Assembly: GCA_035772405.1 (NCBI GenBank)
Contig: JAYKKM010000253.1
Span: 1,407,001 to 1,471,000, forward strand
Origin: Chrysogorgia sp. JL179-B06
Lineage: Eukaryota > Cnidaria > Anthozoa > Scleralcyonacea > Chrysogorgiidae
Reading direction: 5' to 3'
Length of the DNA: 64,000 nt
Positions 38,707-50,699 of the stretch are shown piece by piece. The notes below the pieces were generated by a model that did not search any database, was not told where the DNA came from, and saw only the letters and a list, made by a program, of their open reading frames with translations. A program made the position numbers and the translations under genes. Positions within the stretch are counted from its first letter, which is position 1. The number at the start of each line of letters is the position of its first letter.

Positions 38707-38754
38707 CTCGACAATCGTGAACTCCACCTCATCGGAAAAATTGATCTCTTGCTC
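38707..38754 (-). CDS. CSDE1: CSDE1/UNR exon
   Basis: Minus-strand exon of 16 codons, acceptor tttttag and donor GTAATA. It reads INFSDEVEFTIVE, the closing strand of a cold-shock domain (CSDE1 LHIADEVEFTVVP). Confidence 0.85.
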
Positions 38755-38888
38755 CTAAAAAATAAACACAAATGATCAATAAGGAAATTGCAGAGTGAGA
38801 AAAGGAGAGTAACCGTTTGTTGAGCTCACGATGACTTACTTTGAAATGATGTTTTTTTATATTTGGTGCAAACGGTTACATAAATCTC

Positions 38889-39170
38889 ATTGTTGCCATC
38901 GTTTGCACCACATGTCAAGGATTTTATGTTGGACAGACAGAGAACCTCAGAAATAGAATCACATTACATAAGGAACAAATCCGACACGAACAATACAGGC
39001 ACCTGGCATTTAGTAAACACTTCGAAGAATGTAACAACGGAAATTTCAAAATCTCCCCAATTTACCAACACAAGAATGTAAATAGACGCGTCAGAGAATC
39101 CAAAGAAGAAGAAATCATATCACTTCTACAACCAGATCTTAATTCGAACTACAATTCTGGACAAAATTAT
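38889..39170 (+). pseudogene. Penelope-like element GIY-YIG endonuclease fragment
   Basis: The frame reads CTTCQGFYVGQTENLRNRIT, LHKEQI, then FSKHFEEC and RVRESKEEEIISLLQPDLN, the C-terminal endonuclease of Penelope-like retroelements (GIY as GFYVGQT, a conserved R and the E in the REsk.EE region). No start codon or upstream RT in this copy, so a fragment. Confidence 0.8.
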
Positions 39171-39454
39171 GTGGACGCAAAGGCAAAACATGCAACGTTA
39201 ATTACCTATTTTCTGTTTTATTGTCCAATTTCTGCCTAAATAAAACATTCATTCCCCTTCCCGATATAAACAATATAACAGATATAAACAATATAACAGA
39301 TATAAACAATACGGTTGCCTATGGCAACGAGGTAGTGCACCTCAAAAAAGGGTAAAAAGTACGATTTCAAAAAAAGTACAAATTTACTTCAGAGGAAAAA
39401 ACGAAACTACTTTCTGCTGACATAACACCAAAAAAATTATTGTCAAAATTTCGA

Positions 39455-39945
39455 TCAAATTAAAGTTCCCGTAACCTCAAAAATGTTTATTGTCTTATTT
39501 GGAAGAACTTTTAAAATGATAAATTAACTTCTTTTGAAGATTTTCACTTCTTCGCTTTCTTTTTGAGTTATATCAGTTTGTTTGATATGCAAATATCTGG
39601 AATTTCGTCACACATGCATAATGAGTTATCAGAGAATGTTATATATCTTTGCGTTCATGAAATAAAAACACTAAAGTGTGAATAGCATGTGTATGCGTTT
39701 CTCCCACAACACCAAACTTCTTGATTTTAAAGGATTTCGTTCGAGAATGAAAGAGATATACACATTTCTCCAATAAGTCATTATGCACGTGTGACGAAAT
39801 TCCAGACATTTGCATATCAAACAAACTGATATATCTCAAAAAGAAAGCAAAGAAACGAAAATCTGCAAAAGAAGTTACTTTATCATTTTAAAAGTTCTTC
39901 CAAACAAGACAATAAAACATTTTGAGGTTAGGGGCACTTTAACGA
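39455..39945. mobile_element. Palindromic MITE, family A copy 1
   Basis: Left arm contains CTCAAAAATGTTTATTGTCT and GGAAGAACTTTTAAAATGAT; the right arm is their approximate reverse complement, ending TTGAGGTTAGGGGCACTTTAA. Near-identical to 60825-61285. No coding frame. Confidence 0.8.
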
Positions 39946-40319
39946 AAAGAGTATTATACCACCTTAAATTTGTGCATTGTTCAGGGTGATCATAATGCTC
40001 TGATTAAGGTCGCCCCATTTACACGATATTACCGTCATGCAATTTTCTTTATAACGGCTTCGCACGCGAGACTTGTCACATAAATCAGTTGTGAATATCA
40101 AGAAGAGAAATTTATATCATGACAGGCAGTCAATTGAATATAAACTTGAATATATCAGTGTTTTTTCGCACATATTAGTACACCAGTACAGGTTTTAAGA
40201 ACACACAACGGATGCACCATCGTATTTCTATATAAGGATTACCAAACTACCAAAATTTCTTTTCGATTTTCCACGGGCTTTTTTTTATCTCCTTCGACGA
40301 ATTTGAAGTAATTCGTACT

Positions 40320-40895
40320 TAAAGTGCCACTACGATCAAATTTTTACCTATCGATATTTTTACGTATGTATAAAGCAGAGCTGCTAAATATTACTCGGTC
40401 GAAACCGTTTTGCGATTCGACGATGGCAAGTATTGTTTTTCTGACTCCGAATCTGGAGTTGTTATGTCCGCCATTAATCGTTCATGTTCCTGACCAGCGT
40501 AACGAAGTGACGTCAGATTCTCAACGCGAAGACTCCACATGGCTAATTCTTCAAGTAAATCAAGGTCGTTTTTTTCAAATTCTTCGTCTGAAAGGCTGAA
40601 CATTTCATCTACTTCTCGAAGAAAACAAGAAAACAAGTAACCTCGACCGAAATTCAGGCGTAGCATTGAGAATCTGACGTCACAAACAATATTACCTTTT
40701 GAAATTGCGGGCTCACTTGGAACACGTTTTTAGTAATGGTGGCCTAAATAATAGTGATTTCAGAGCTCAAAATACTTACTTCAAAATACCATTTTTTAGT
40801 TTTTTATTTACATCAATGATCGACCCTGAAATACTATTCTATGCTAAAGAAAATCTAAAAGACGGGGGTGAATTTTCATCGTAGTGGCACTTTAA
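40320..40895. mobile_element. Inverted-repeat element, family B copy 1
   Basis: Starts AAAGTGCCACTACGATCAAA and ends ATTTTCATCGTAGTGGCACTTTAA. The short TIRs (AAAGTGCCACTACGAT) are exact. A second, reversed copy at 61841-63709 carries a nested insertion. No transposase. Confidence 0.8.
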
Positions 40896-41042
40896 AGACA
40901 AACATAATTTACATTGTATCATAGATAATGGGATTTCCGATTCAGTCCGAGTTGTTATACTTGTTCCAGTCTGACGGATTACGATGTTCGACTGTTTATT
41001 TTACTAGTCTATACCCCGTAAACAAACATACTTATTACTTAC

Positions 41043-41138
41043 TGTATCAATGAGCTCGCTAAAATGAAAGAAAAGTCTGGCATCCCTATCACAACATTGA
41101 ATAAAAGCAAAGCCATCCTTTAACGAAGAAACAAAACC
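41043..41138 (-). CDS. CSDE1: CSDE1/UNR exon (cold-shock RNP motif)
   Basis: Minus-strand exon of 32 codons, acceptor tttag and donor GTAAGT. It includes FAFIQCCDRDARLFFHF, the RNP1/RNP2-type RNA-binding surface of a cold-shock domain (CSDE1 FGFIKCVDRDVRMFFHFSE). Confidence 0.92.
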
Positions 41139-41207
41139 CTAAAGAAAAGAAAATATTAAATATCAGTTTCCAGATCTCTATTACACCAAAGTATGTTATT
41201 GTAATAA

Positions 41208-41352
41208 AGACTTATTAACCGAGTGCGAGGTCTGTACGGTAAAGTATTTGCCTGAGGTTTTCGTACGACGAAGGAGCGAGGTCTGTGCGAACACAACGAA
41301 GGCAAATACTTTACCGTACAGACCAAGCAAACGAGGTTAATAAGACATTTAC
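41208..41352. repeat. Foldback repeat, copy 2
   Basis: Same sequence as 26255-26402, with TTATTAACCGAGTGCGAGG and the inverted GGTCTGTACGGTAAAGTATT pair. Confidence 0.75.
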
Positions 41353-41979
41353 TAGAAATACGTTATACGCAACACCCCTCGCCCGCTTACTGTTTGAAAC
41401 TTTTATAGCATAGTTGCTAATTTACTACTGTAATTAGTACTGTAGTTATGCGCTTTGTTCTAGTGACGTCATCAGCGTTCAATAATTTTTGTTTTGGACA
41501 CCTCCGTTCAATAATTCACAGTATTCGACGGAATTGGGGAACAGTGTTGAGATGAACTCGTACTTTGTGTTAGGTATGCAAAATGGTTGCAACATTTCAT
41601 TGGTCTGCAGATTACACCAGTCACAAGTGATTGATGTGTCGACGCGGCCGTGCCCCTTGCAAGGTCCCAGGCGATTTTGCCCCCCCCCCCCCCCTCTCAC
41701 CGACCTTGTGATTCATAAAATAATCAACTCAGTAGTTAGTATAAACAGACACCAAAGACTGTTAAAGAACGAAGGAAGAAAGTGCATTCTCTTTATCATT
41801 CAAATGTCTAGGGGTGCATATAGTGCAAATGTATAGGCATCAATTTGGTTTTAATACAGTATTAGGGATTCTATCCCGATTGTTGGTGAGGATAGATGCT
41901 CTTGAGGTCTCAATGCAGGGCAGAGAAACTGACCTTTCCTAAGTCTGGACATGAAACTGATCGGTTAATAGAAACCCTA

Positions 41980-42240
41980 GGATTGGTACCATGTTAGTTA
42001 AGAAATGTCTTGAAGGCATTTTACCACCATTTCTAAAGAACTATTTTAATCTCAATGAATTTGTTCATTGCATACATGTAAGAGCATTATCTAATATCTA
42101 TTGCCTTAATTGACAATACTACATTTGTAGGATTTATACAACTTTCAAGTTATAATTAGTTTTTGTAACATATTGTACATATATATGAATATGTGTAATA
42201 AATTTATATTTGTAATAAATAATAATTGTAATTTGTTAGG
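41980..42240 (+). pseudogene. Short LINE-like remnant
   Basis: The frame reads ILPPFLKNYFNLNEFVHC and HVRALSNIY, reminiscent of the tail of CR1-type LINE proteins, then AT-rich sequence with repeated AATAAAT. Weak evidence. Confidence 0.35.
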
Positions 42241-42259
42241 AAACAGGACCCGTTGTTAG

Positions 42260-43120
42260 CATTGAACAGGCTATCCTGTATTTTTATTAGTATTATTAAT
42301 AATGCCTAAACTTTTCCCAATCTGAACAATCAATGCAGACTATACAAATACAACTAACAAATAATAACATGACATGGTTGTTTTATTGAAGATAAAATAT
42401 TGTTCAGCGTACTGTACATTGTGGGCAGAAATACAGATCTTTTAAAGGTTGGTGCCAAAATAGTGCCAAAATAGTGTGTAACAGGTCTCAGACATTCAAC
42501 GTTTCGAGCGAAAGCCCTTCGTCACTCAAGACAATCAAAGAGTTACTGTAATAAACGATAAAGTAGTGTCTAGTGAAGGCAGTGGCTATTCGTACGGTAG
42601 CAGTAAGGCGGTAGTCTTTTATAATTCAACGAAATGCTAATCCTAATATATACCTAAGTAACCTAACCACATTACCAACCCTAACCAAAAAACTATGCTG
42701 AAAAGGCATATTTAATGTCTTAAAAATAATGTTTATCGAACTCGACCGGAAACGAACGCCTTGTTTATCTCCTATCTTACAAATATATAGACACTTAAAA
42801 GTTAAAATAAAAGGGCCTTCGCTCAACACAGACTCACGAATACTGAGAATACTAATTTATTTACCTGTATTCGTGTCCGAGCAAAGTATCCATAGGCATA
42901 GATGAATATTTCAAAATAAAACTTGCTTATCCGTGTACACTATATTCCGAACCTCTTTTTGTTTTGCTTGTTGTAAATCCATAGCAATAAATTGTTTACA
43001 AACTCACTTTTTTCAAACTCACTCGTTTCAATTTTGCATTATTCACCAGGCCAAATTTCCTATGCTGCGCATTGGCGGTTGATGCATATAAATATACAAA
43101 ACCCATCAGACCCAAGAGTT
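42260..43120. other. Intron sequence, no gene seen
   Basis: Contains AACGTTTCGAGCGAAAGCCC near 42500, a phrase common in animal interspersed repeats. No exon or border supported. Confidence 0.4.
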
Positions 43121-43124
43121 CCCC

Positions 43125-43600
43125 CCCGTGATAAGGGACTAAACGCTGGTCGATATTAGCACCCTCGCCCTCAGGCCTTCGGCCGGCGCTTCGCGCCGGG
43201 CGAGGGGATTATATGGCTTTTGGTTCATTTTGTTCTCTGTTTTTAACGTTGTGTTTGTCTTCAGATGTTGCCGTTTACCTTACCTCTGAGCTTGTTGATT
43301 TCGCTTCATGTTTACAAGCGTTACTGGTCGTTAGGCATTCATTTTCTTCACTTATAGATAAACAGCTTGCAAGAAAAGCAGCACTAATGTTCCAGGACGT
43401 GTTATTCTTAGAACTTTTTCAACGAACATACTCAAATCCTCTTTTATTTTCATCTAAATCAACTCAGAAATTTTCCCGCAAAAACTTACCGGTCCTGAAA
43501 AAAGGGAATTGCCCTCTCACAGCGCCGGGAGGGCAATACGCATTTTTCCGGACCTCTCACGAACCAATCAGCGATACGCCCCCCACGATACTTGTAAGCT
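43125..43600. repeat. Composite repeat: edge of the 6470/62280 family plus copy 3 of the 26403 family
   Basis: GATAAGGGACTAAACGCTGG and GGCCGGCGCTTCGCGCCGGG match the edge at 63220-63295. From about 43210 the sequence follows 26403-26735 and 30447-30755. Confidence 0.6.
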
Positions 43601-43617
43601 CCGTGCTTGTAAGCTTC

Positions 43618-43618
43618 A

Positions 43619-43645
<27 letters not shown>
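43618..43645. repeat. (AT)n microsatellite
   Basis: About twelve AT dinucleotides. Confidence 0.95.
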
Positions 43646-43649
<4 letters not shown>

Positions 43650-43978
43650 CATACATCGCCCCGACTCAAATCTCTACATGGAGACATCCATCTTCGATGA
43701 AGTAGAGCGAAGCCTCTCGCAGGACTTCCTCAAGTAGCGAGCTTATCACCAGCTCATGTATACAGGAGGCTTTAGAACCATTTTAGATGAAGGAGGATTT
43801 ATTAATGGTCAAATAGATTAGTTAAAACAACTTTTTCGACTTTCAAAAAGCTGAAATCACTCGCAAAGCGTCCCCGAGCGTCTCGTATTTTTTACGCTTT
43901 TCTCGCAACATTCCGTGTGTCTACATCACGGAAAGTCATTAGTCAAACGTTCGCACAACCCATGTCATGTATACTCAC

Positions 43979-44064
43979 ACTCTCTCTGACTTCACACCCA
44001 CTGATTGTCTCCACTTCCTTAATGAGGTAAATTTCCGTGGCCCTTTCAAGAGAATCTCGTCGAT
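43979..44064 (-). CDS. CSDE1: CSDE1/UNR exon
   Basis: Minus-strand exon of 86 bp, acceptor ttttag and donor GTGAGT, completing a codon split after the exon at 47469. It reads DRRDSLERATEIYLIKE, matching CSDE1 DRRDKLERATNIEVL. Confidence 0.9.
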
Positions 44065-44417
44065 CTAAAAAAAAGCGAAATCAAGAGTCAACATACAAAA
44101 TTATCTATTACCAAGCGACATTAGAGAATTATTAGACAAAAAATACTAGGATATCTCACTAGTTACAGGTTGTATAGACGACTTTCATAATGGCTGCCAT
44201 TTTAAATATTCTTTTATGTGCATATAAATTAGTCTTTACTCTACTAACTGTGGTCTTTACAACCTCGTTACGAAGCAAAATTCTTTTGAATTGCTGACAT
44301 GCAAACGAGGCCATAAAGGCTAATTTAGATGCACATAAAGGAATATTTAAAATATTTAAATTAGCAGCCATTATGAAAGTCGTCTATACATATGTACCGA
44401 GCGTGATTTATGATTTA

Positions 44418-44935
44418 TTATAAAATAACCGGAAGTAAATGAGCGAGTAGACGCTATCTCATTGGTTACTGAGCTCAAAAACCGTGCATTATAACTCAAT
44501 AAAGCATAAGCTGACGTGATTCCTAGCGTAGATTTTGTCGTTTATGATCGATTTTAAGTAGTTTAAATCACAAAAGAAAGTCAAAGAATACCTCAAAGCT
44601 AATCAAGGTACTAACACAACAGAATGTTTTAACTGCAACGTTGAGTGCATTTTCATCGCTAAAATCGCCAACGTGTTTTCATCAAAGGCTTCCTAGCAAC
44701 GCACATCACAACGTCTCTTATAACAGGTAAATCTACATTTCCATGGCTTTATTGTTAATTTAATGGTGTTCTTTTATAAAAGAAATAAAAAACTTTGTCT
44801 TGTGTGATTATCGAGTTATAATGGCACTCGAGAAGCTAGTAAAACACTCGGCTATCGCCTCGTGTTTTACACGCATCTCTCGTGCCATTATAACTCGATA
44901 ATCACACGCGACACGTTTTTTATTTCTTAATTAAC
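44418..44935. repeat. Interspersed repeat, copy 2 of 2
   Basis: Copy of 36207-36705 with the same terminal palindrome; here the centre contains AAAACACTCGGCTATCGCCTC. Confidence 0.7.
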
Positions 44936-45104
44936 TTCGCCAACAATTACAAACTACATACAGACGTATACAATAACAACAAAACAAATGTCAGGGACAC
45001 CGCTACAGCATAGCCAATTACAGCGGACCCAAAGCATCTCACTTGCCACACATTTGTTCACAGGTTGAACAGTCCAGGTAGCTCAATGGTTAGACTATAT
45101 ATTA

Positions 45105-45900
45105 AAGTGCACCTGACCCCAAAAATGATAATGCTATGTTTGAAAGAGCACTTAAAATGATGAAGAATAGCTTTAACATTTCTTCGATATCTATTTTCGT
45201 TCTCGATCTATTCAGTTATATGTGATATGTTAATGAGGCACATGCATGATGACGTCAAAGCAGGCAAACAACATTGTGGCAATTCTAAAATTCGTCTATA
45301 TCTTCAAAGTTATCCAATGAAATTACTTGAAACTTTGCACATGGGTGCATACTACCAAACTAAAGAACATGGTTCAAGTTATGTTATCACCATGGTAACA
45401 GATTAGTTTTCAGACCTCTTAGTTTCTAAAACAAAATAATTTGTTTTCTCTCATGTGCAGAACATGTTGAAATTGGCAGTTCTCAATAACTTTTTCAATA
45501 ACTTTTCCAATGCAATACCTAAGTTTGAAATCGAAAACGGTGCTTGCAATGGAAGAAAATGAAGACTTCTGTATGGTAACGGAGAGGTTTGGAAGCTAAT
45601 CTGTTACTATGGTGACAACACAACTTGAACCATGTTCTTTAGTTTGGTAGTATGCATTCACGTGCAAAGTTTCTAGTAATTTCATTGGATAACTTTGAAG
45701 ATAACCACGAATCTTAGAATTGCCACAATGTTATTTGGCTGCTTTGACGTCATCATGTGCCTCATTAACATATCACATATACTGTAACTGAATAGATCGA
45801 GAACGAAAATAGATATCGAAGCTGTTAAAGCAATTCTTCATCATTTTAAGTGCTCTTTCAAATATAGCATTATCATTTTTGGGGTCATTTGCACTGTAAT
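45105..45900. mobile_element. Palindromic MITE, family C
   Basis: AAAGTGCACCTGACCCCAAA at the left against GGGGTCATTTGCACT at the right. Long arms (about 300 bp each) share GAAAGAGCACTTAAAATGAT, ATATGTGATATGTTAATGAG and TGACGTCA. No frame. Confidence 0.8.
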
Positions 45901-45956
45901 CAGGTTGCACATATACAACCATCACCCATCATTTTTAGATAGGTACTTGTAATAGT

Positions 45957-46558
45957 ATAGTACGTATTCCATATAAGGTCATATCGGACGGGACTGGGAA
46001 GAGCACATACGTTGCCCTAACGAGCATATACGTTGCCCTGACGAGCAAATACATTGCCCTCGTACCAGCCTCCAAGTTAATTGAATTGTAACCGACCCCA
46101 AAACAACAAAGGTCCTAACCCTCCCACAAAGCTATAGAATATATTAAGTTAAATGATCTATTTACAACATCCATACAGCTTATCCTGGTAGCTAACTTAA
46201 TTCTCTTTGAAAGCGGATAATCGATCATGCCCAAAAATATAATTTTCGTATTACGGATACCATCTTGTAAACGAACTTTTGGCTGTCTTCGACGAATGTT
46301 TTCTTGAGAAATAATCAACTCCCAAAGTTACAATATATATTAAAACAAAGATAAATTATCTGTTTACAATATGCGTACAGCTTATCCGGCTAGCGAACGT
46401 AGTTTTCTTAAAAAGAGCGGATAATCGAACATATGGTAACGTGTTAACTATATCAGCATCCAGTGGGCTGGTACGAGGGCAATGTATTTGCTCGTCAGGG
46501 CAACGTATTTGCTCTTCCCAGTCCCGTCCGATATGACCTTATATGGAATACGTACTAT
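45957..46558. mobile_element. Foldback element with about 95-120 bp arms
   Basis: TATAGTACGTATTCCATATA at the left and its reverse complement at 46538-46557. Arms include CGGACGGGACTGGGAAGAGC and repeated ACGTTGCCCTGACGAGCA units. The core has two divergent inverted copies of TTATCCGG/TATCCTGG-type sequence. No gene. Confidence 0.75.
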
Positions 46559-46572
46559 AAGTCCATATGCAT

Positions 46573-46650
46573 TTTTAGTCCATCTAACTCAATGGTTAGA
46601 ACATTTCAGTGGCGATGTCATGTAGTTCGAAACTACCTGAATCATAATTA
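46573..46650 (+). repeat. tRNA-derived sequence (SINE remnant)
   Basis: Box A-like TCTAACTCAATGGTTAGAAC and box B-like TAGTTCGAAACTACC in tRNA spacing, without a proper acceptor stem. A SINE head rather than a tRNA gene. Confidence 0.5.
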
Positions 46651-46689
46651 TAGTTCAATAAACTTCCTCAAGCTATATATATTTATAAA

Positions 46690-47460
46690 ATAAATACAGT
46701 TAACAGCGAACATTCCATCTGTGTATGGGTGTGGGCAATGTTACGTCATAGGGGTATGGGACTAGCCTCCGCTCCCGAAGCTGAGCACGTGATCACTGGA
46801 CTATTTAAGTGACTGGATAGCGCGAGGCCCAGCATTGTTCACAGGTAACAAACAGATCATGCCGAGATTTACTCGCAACAGTATGGCAACTCCCGAACCA
46901 CCCGCACCTATCTGCAGGGCCAGATATGGTGGACTACGTCTCCGATTATGTTACTTGGTTATGAAGATCTGCAGTTCTTCGACTAGGGGCGCCACTCATG
47001 GTCGATAAATTGCTCCAGGACGGCTCCCACAGCAAAATCGGAGGCGTCAGACGTAATGCTAGTTGGTGCTATCAGGTCACTGGTGTACCTTGGTGGATCT
47101 CATTGGTCAGAGGATGCAGTTTTATCTATAGCTATATTGCTGGTAATGAAGGTAACTCTCCCTGTATACTTTGTACAGGTGACTTGCAGTGCTGGGGATG
47201 GGAGAAGGGTTACCGCAAGGCGAGGTCAGGCTCAAGGATAAACCTTGGCAACCTTTCGTCAGGCGCAAGGTCAAACCTTGGTAACCAGTTCGCAGGGCCA
47301 AGGTCAAGTATTGGTAACCTTTTGAGGTAGAGTGACCTGATCCCATTACCTTCAGCCTGCAATACTCCAAAGCTAATCGTAGATCGTTGTCGTGCCTTTA
47401 ATCAATGGTTTATATCTAACAATAACTAGTTTATATTGTGGAAGAATAGAGAGTAGTTAA
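46690..47460. other. Unassigned repetitive-looking intron sequence
   Basis: Contains a short reading frame (46998-47330) with no recognised domain and three loose repeats of the type AAGGTCAAACCTTGGTAACC between 47215 and 47325. Possibly a retroelement remnant; not provable here. Confidence 0.3.
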
Positions 47461-47468
47461 TTGCTAAC

Positions 47469-47718
47469 CTGCTGCTATTTTAAATCCAACAATATCTCCA
47501 GCAAGAATAGTGAATTCTCCCAGAACATCTTTTTCACCATAAGGTAGTTCACACGATCCGTCACCAGTGACGTAGACCACTTTACCATTCAAAGGTTCTT
47601 GCCTCTTGTTACGAGAAAATACCTTCTCGATTGTGCCCTGGAAAGTGTCTCCGCTGATGTCCTCAAACTTCACTGTTCCCTCTGGTAAATGTTCAACAGA
47701 AACGGCAACTTCTTTACC
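47469..47718 (-). CDS. CSDE1: CSDE1/UNR exon (longest found)
   Basis: Minus-strand exon of 250 bp, acceptor acacag and donor GTTAGC. It reads GKEVAVSVEHLPEGTVK, FEDISGDTFQGTIEKV, then LPYGEKDVLGEFTILAGD and GFKIAA, colinear with CSDE1 GKEVATDVRLLPQGTVIFED...GTVTKV...LPFGDKDTKSKVTLLEGD. It covers the join of one canonical cold-shock domain and a following non-canonical one. Confidence 0.95.
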
Positions 47719-48342
47719 CTGTGTTATTGGTGATAAAACAACAAATAAACAACAACGCGAAACATTATATTCCCGCTTATTATATACATGACAAAATTAC
47801 TGGATTCTGCTTGGCTGAGAGGAGTGCAACAGAGAAGACACTGGGAAGAATTTTGACAATAAAATTCAAAATGGTGGCCGATTCTGCAATGGAAAGTTTT
47901 CACTTTTCCAACGACTTGTGATACACTAGGAGTTAAAAATTTCATGTAAATATTTTCAAATGAGTACAAAGAACACCAAGAGTGAAAAGGTTTGTTGTCA
48001 ACTATTATGAGACAAGACGTTTTTAAAGACTTGGAAGAAGATGAAGCGTACGTGTTGTAATTTTGTCATGCATATAATAAATGAGTAATCATATGATTTT
48101 GCTCGTGCAATTAAGGATTTACACTACTCGTAATATTTGAAAATTGTGCTTGAAAATATTTGAAAATATTTGAAAATTGCACTCGCTATCATACGATTAC
48201 CTATACTTATGAGAACGAGCCAACAGACAATATTGGGCCTTGTGAATGAATGGGTGGAATCGATGGAATGAATGAATGAATAAATGAAAGACTTTATTGA
48301 AGTTCGGGACACTACCACAGACAAAGCAGACTATATAAAGCA

Positions 48343-48640
48343 GTGTGGACTTCATGTTCTGCAACTGTGTGGACTTCATGTTCTGCAGAGAACATCAACA
48401 GGGTATTCAAACTTCAAAAACGTGCGGCACGAGTGATTTTGGGGACTGATACAAGAGCTAACAGTGTTGAGCTCTTTAAGAAACTAAATTGGATCCCGTT
48501 TTACGACGAGGCCAAAATAAATAAATGTACTTTAGTTTTTAAACGTTTTTCGGGCGACTGCCCGCCTTATTTAACTGACATTCTCAAATTAAATACCGAC
48601 AACAAAGCAGAGCCAGTAGATACGGCTCTATTAATTTAGT
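48343..48640 (+). pseudogene. LINE ORF2 C-terminal fragment
   Basis: INRVFKLQKRAARVILGTD, ELFKKLNWIPFYDEAKINK and FSGDCPPYLTDIL are the typical end of CR1-like LINE proteins. 5'-truncated; the frame is open for 98 residues. Confidence 0.75.
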
Positions 48641-48904
48641 TTGCCCTAATGTATGTGCAGGTGGTCTTTCACAGACAAACCCATGCATTTAAAGTGAAAG
48701 TGGAGATTACAGGATTTGCATACCATATTACGGGCGATTGTTCGTTCACAAACACTACATTTCGGCTCAGAATCCCACTTTCGGTTGGGCCAGGGTTCGG
48801 CGAAACGTCTCCACATGAAAGTAAATGTAGGGAGATACTTAGTTCAGCCAATAGAGCAAGTTTCGTACGATTAAGCCGGTTAATTATATAGGTACTGGGT
48901 AATA

Positions 48905-49445
48905 CAGTAGGTAATATTTGGCATTTCACTCGATCAAACTACATGTTGAAAGGATAAGGAAAATTTCGAGTGTTGGAATACATACATTTTAAGACCAAAC
49001 CGGGACCAGTTGCGAAAAATGCAACTTCAAGGCCTTCCGGCTGGAATTGAACCCGCGACCCTGCGATGCTAGTGCAGTGCTCTGACCACTGAGCTACGGA
49101 AGCCGTTGCCGAGAGCCTAGTCACGAGTTCTGTATATATGGTGGTGGTAATGCCGGGATAAGATTCTGGGTATATTATAGGTAATATTTGGCATTTCACT
49201 CGATCAAACTACATGTTGAAAGGATTTATGGTGAAGGAAAATTTCGAGTGTTGGAATACGTGCATTTTAAGTCCAAACCGGGACCAGTTGCGAAAAATGC
49301 AACTTCAAGGCCTTCCGGCTGGAATTGAACCTGCGATGCTAGTGCAGTGCTCTGACCACTGAGCTACGGAAGCCGTTGCTGAGAGCCTAGTCACGAGTTC
49401 TGTATATATGGTGGTGGTAATGCCGGGATAAGATTCTGGGTATAA
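48905..49445 (-). repeat. Two tandem copies of a tRNA-derived SINE
   Basis: Copies at about 48907-49165 and 49174-49442. On the minus strand each has CCGTAGCTCAGTGGTCAGAG (box A), an AGC in the anticodon position and GGTTCAATTCC (box B), followed by a CCGGAAGGCC arm. The second copy lacks 8 bp (around CCCGCGAC) and loses part of the T arm. Acceptor pairing has an extra G, so these are SINE units rather than tRNA-Ala genes. Confidence 0.75.
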
Positions 49446-49679
49446 GCCGGTTTGAGATCACGGAGATCTTCTTCGATCGGGGTGCGGCTCTGAAGTCAAA
49501 TTCTTCAATCCTTGAAACGTCTCCCGACGTAAAACCTGCATACAGTATACTGTATCGTCAGCCAAGTTACTTGTGCCTACCTTTCTCACATTTCGTGCCT
49601 GGATGAACAGAAGTATTATGACAAAGAGAAGGAAAGCCATAAAGTCCCTTAATACGCGGCTATACGACATTAGTATCAA

Positions 49680-50080
49680 TCAACTAGTGGTCTATTACAA
49701 ATCCGGCATTCTGATTGGCTGAGCTACTCACAGTCTATTGGTGATAGACCACTAGTAGCATTATCCAATCACAAACCTTCTTATACTGAAATATTCCTAA
49801 CTGACTAATCAGAAGCCTCGACATATCCAAGCTGTAAGCCAAAACCTGGAATCTAGTCAAAACATGGCGTCCGCTAAAATTTATATACGAGTGATGAAAT
49901 CATAAAAACATTGGCCCGAAAGTAATGGAAAATTGTTCAGTTTGACATTTTCGAATAAGAAAATAAATTCGCTTATGCCTATGGAGTATATCTATACCAA
50001 ATTTGAAGCAAAGTAATTACAATCTCGTTTTTTTGTGAGCGATTGTTTATCATGTGCCATCGAGCAACTCTACATTTTGA
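49680..50080. other. Intron sequence, no gene seen
   Basis: Shares AATAGACCACTAGT-like text with 31280-31300 on the other strand, hinting at a repeat, but without clear limits. Confidence 0.35.
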
Positions 50081-50194
50081 ATGGGGAGACTTCTACAAAC
50101 AAAAAAGGTAAAACTATCTAAAAATTTGGAACAATGTTTGATAAAACTTTTTTACGTTAAAGAAAGGTTGTTTATGGTTGATACTAGAACAATT

Positions 50195-50298
50195 AGACAA
50201 CTCGCCCTCGTTGTCTATGAGCAGATAGTGAACGAGGGCGAAGCCCGAGTTGACTATCTGCTCATAGACAACTCGGTCTCGTTGTCTAATTGTTAATT
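50195..50298. repeat. Foldback repeat
   Basis: TCGTTGTCTATGAGCAGATAG with its reverse complement CTATCTGCTCATAGACAAC about 40 nt later. Short relative at 1053-1125. Confidence 0.8.
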
Positions 50299-50529
50299 AT
50301 ACATAATTACAATGCAACAGAAGCAAATAAACAGGGACAAATGAAACGGAAGGAAATGAACAAAATAGTATTGGAGATGGGTTGATGAATGGGTAATTGG
50401 GTGTTTGTTTGGAGAAATTCAAATTGTATGGATGCAGATGGCCGTATGCAGATGGGATGCAGATAGATGGATGGACGGGAATGGATTGAGGGTTGGAAGG
50501 AAGGACAGAAAAGTTAATAAAAAACTTAC

Positions 50530-50616
50530 AAAACGATCTTGTACGGTAAACTGCACATCGTCACCAAGCAATAAATCCCCGATATCACCTTTGAACTCAC
50601 TGTAGTGGAAAAATAT
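50530..50616 (-). CDS. CSDE1: CSDE1/UNR exon (cold-shock domain)
   Basis: Minus-strand exon of 29 codons, acceptor ttttag and donor GTAAGT. It reads IFFHYSEFKGDIGDLLLG then DDVQFTVQDRF, almost residue for residue CSDE1 IFFHYSEFKGDLETLQPGDDVEFTIKDRN. Confidence 0.96.
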
Positions 50617-50699
50617 CTAAAAAGGAAGAACATTCTGAAACTAACTCTCGTGATGAACTACAAAATAGTGAATAATCATAAAATGTGTTTCTAGTCAAC

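Noticed and set aside
40391..40666. 91-codon frames within the family B element
   Set aside because: Present in a MITE without other coding traits; the reversed copy at 61841-63709 has no matching full frame.
48905..49445. Functional tRNA-Ala genes
   Set aside because: Extra base in the acceptor pairing, one copy with a damaged T arm and long conserved non-tRNA flanks; SINE fits better.
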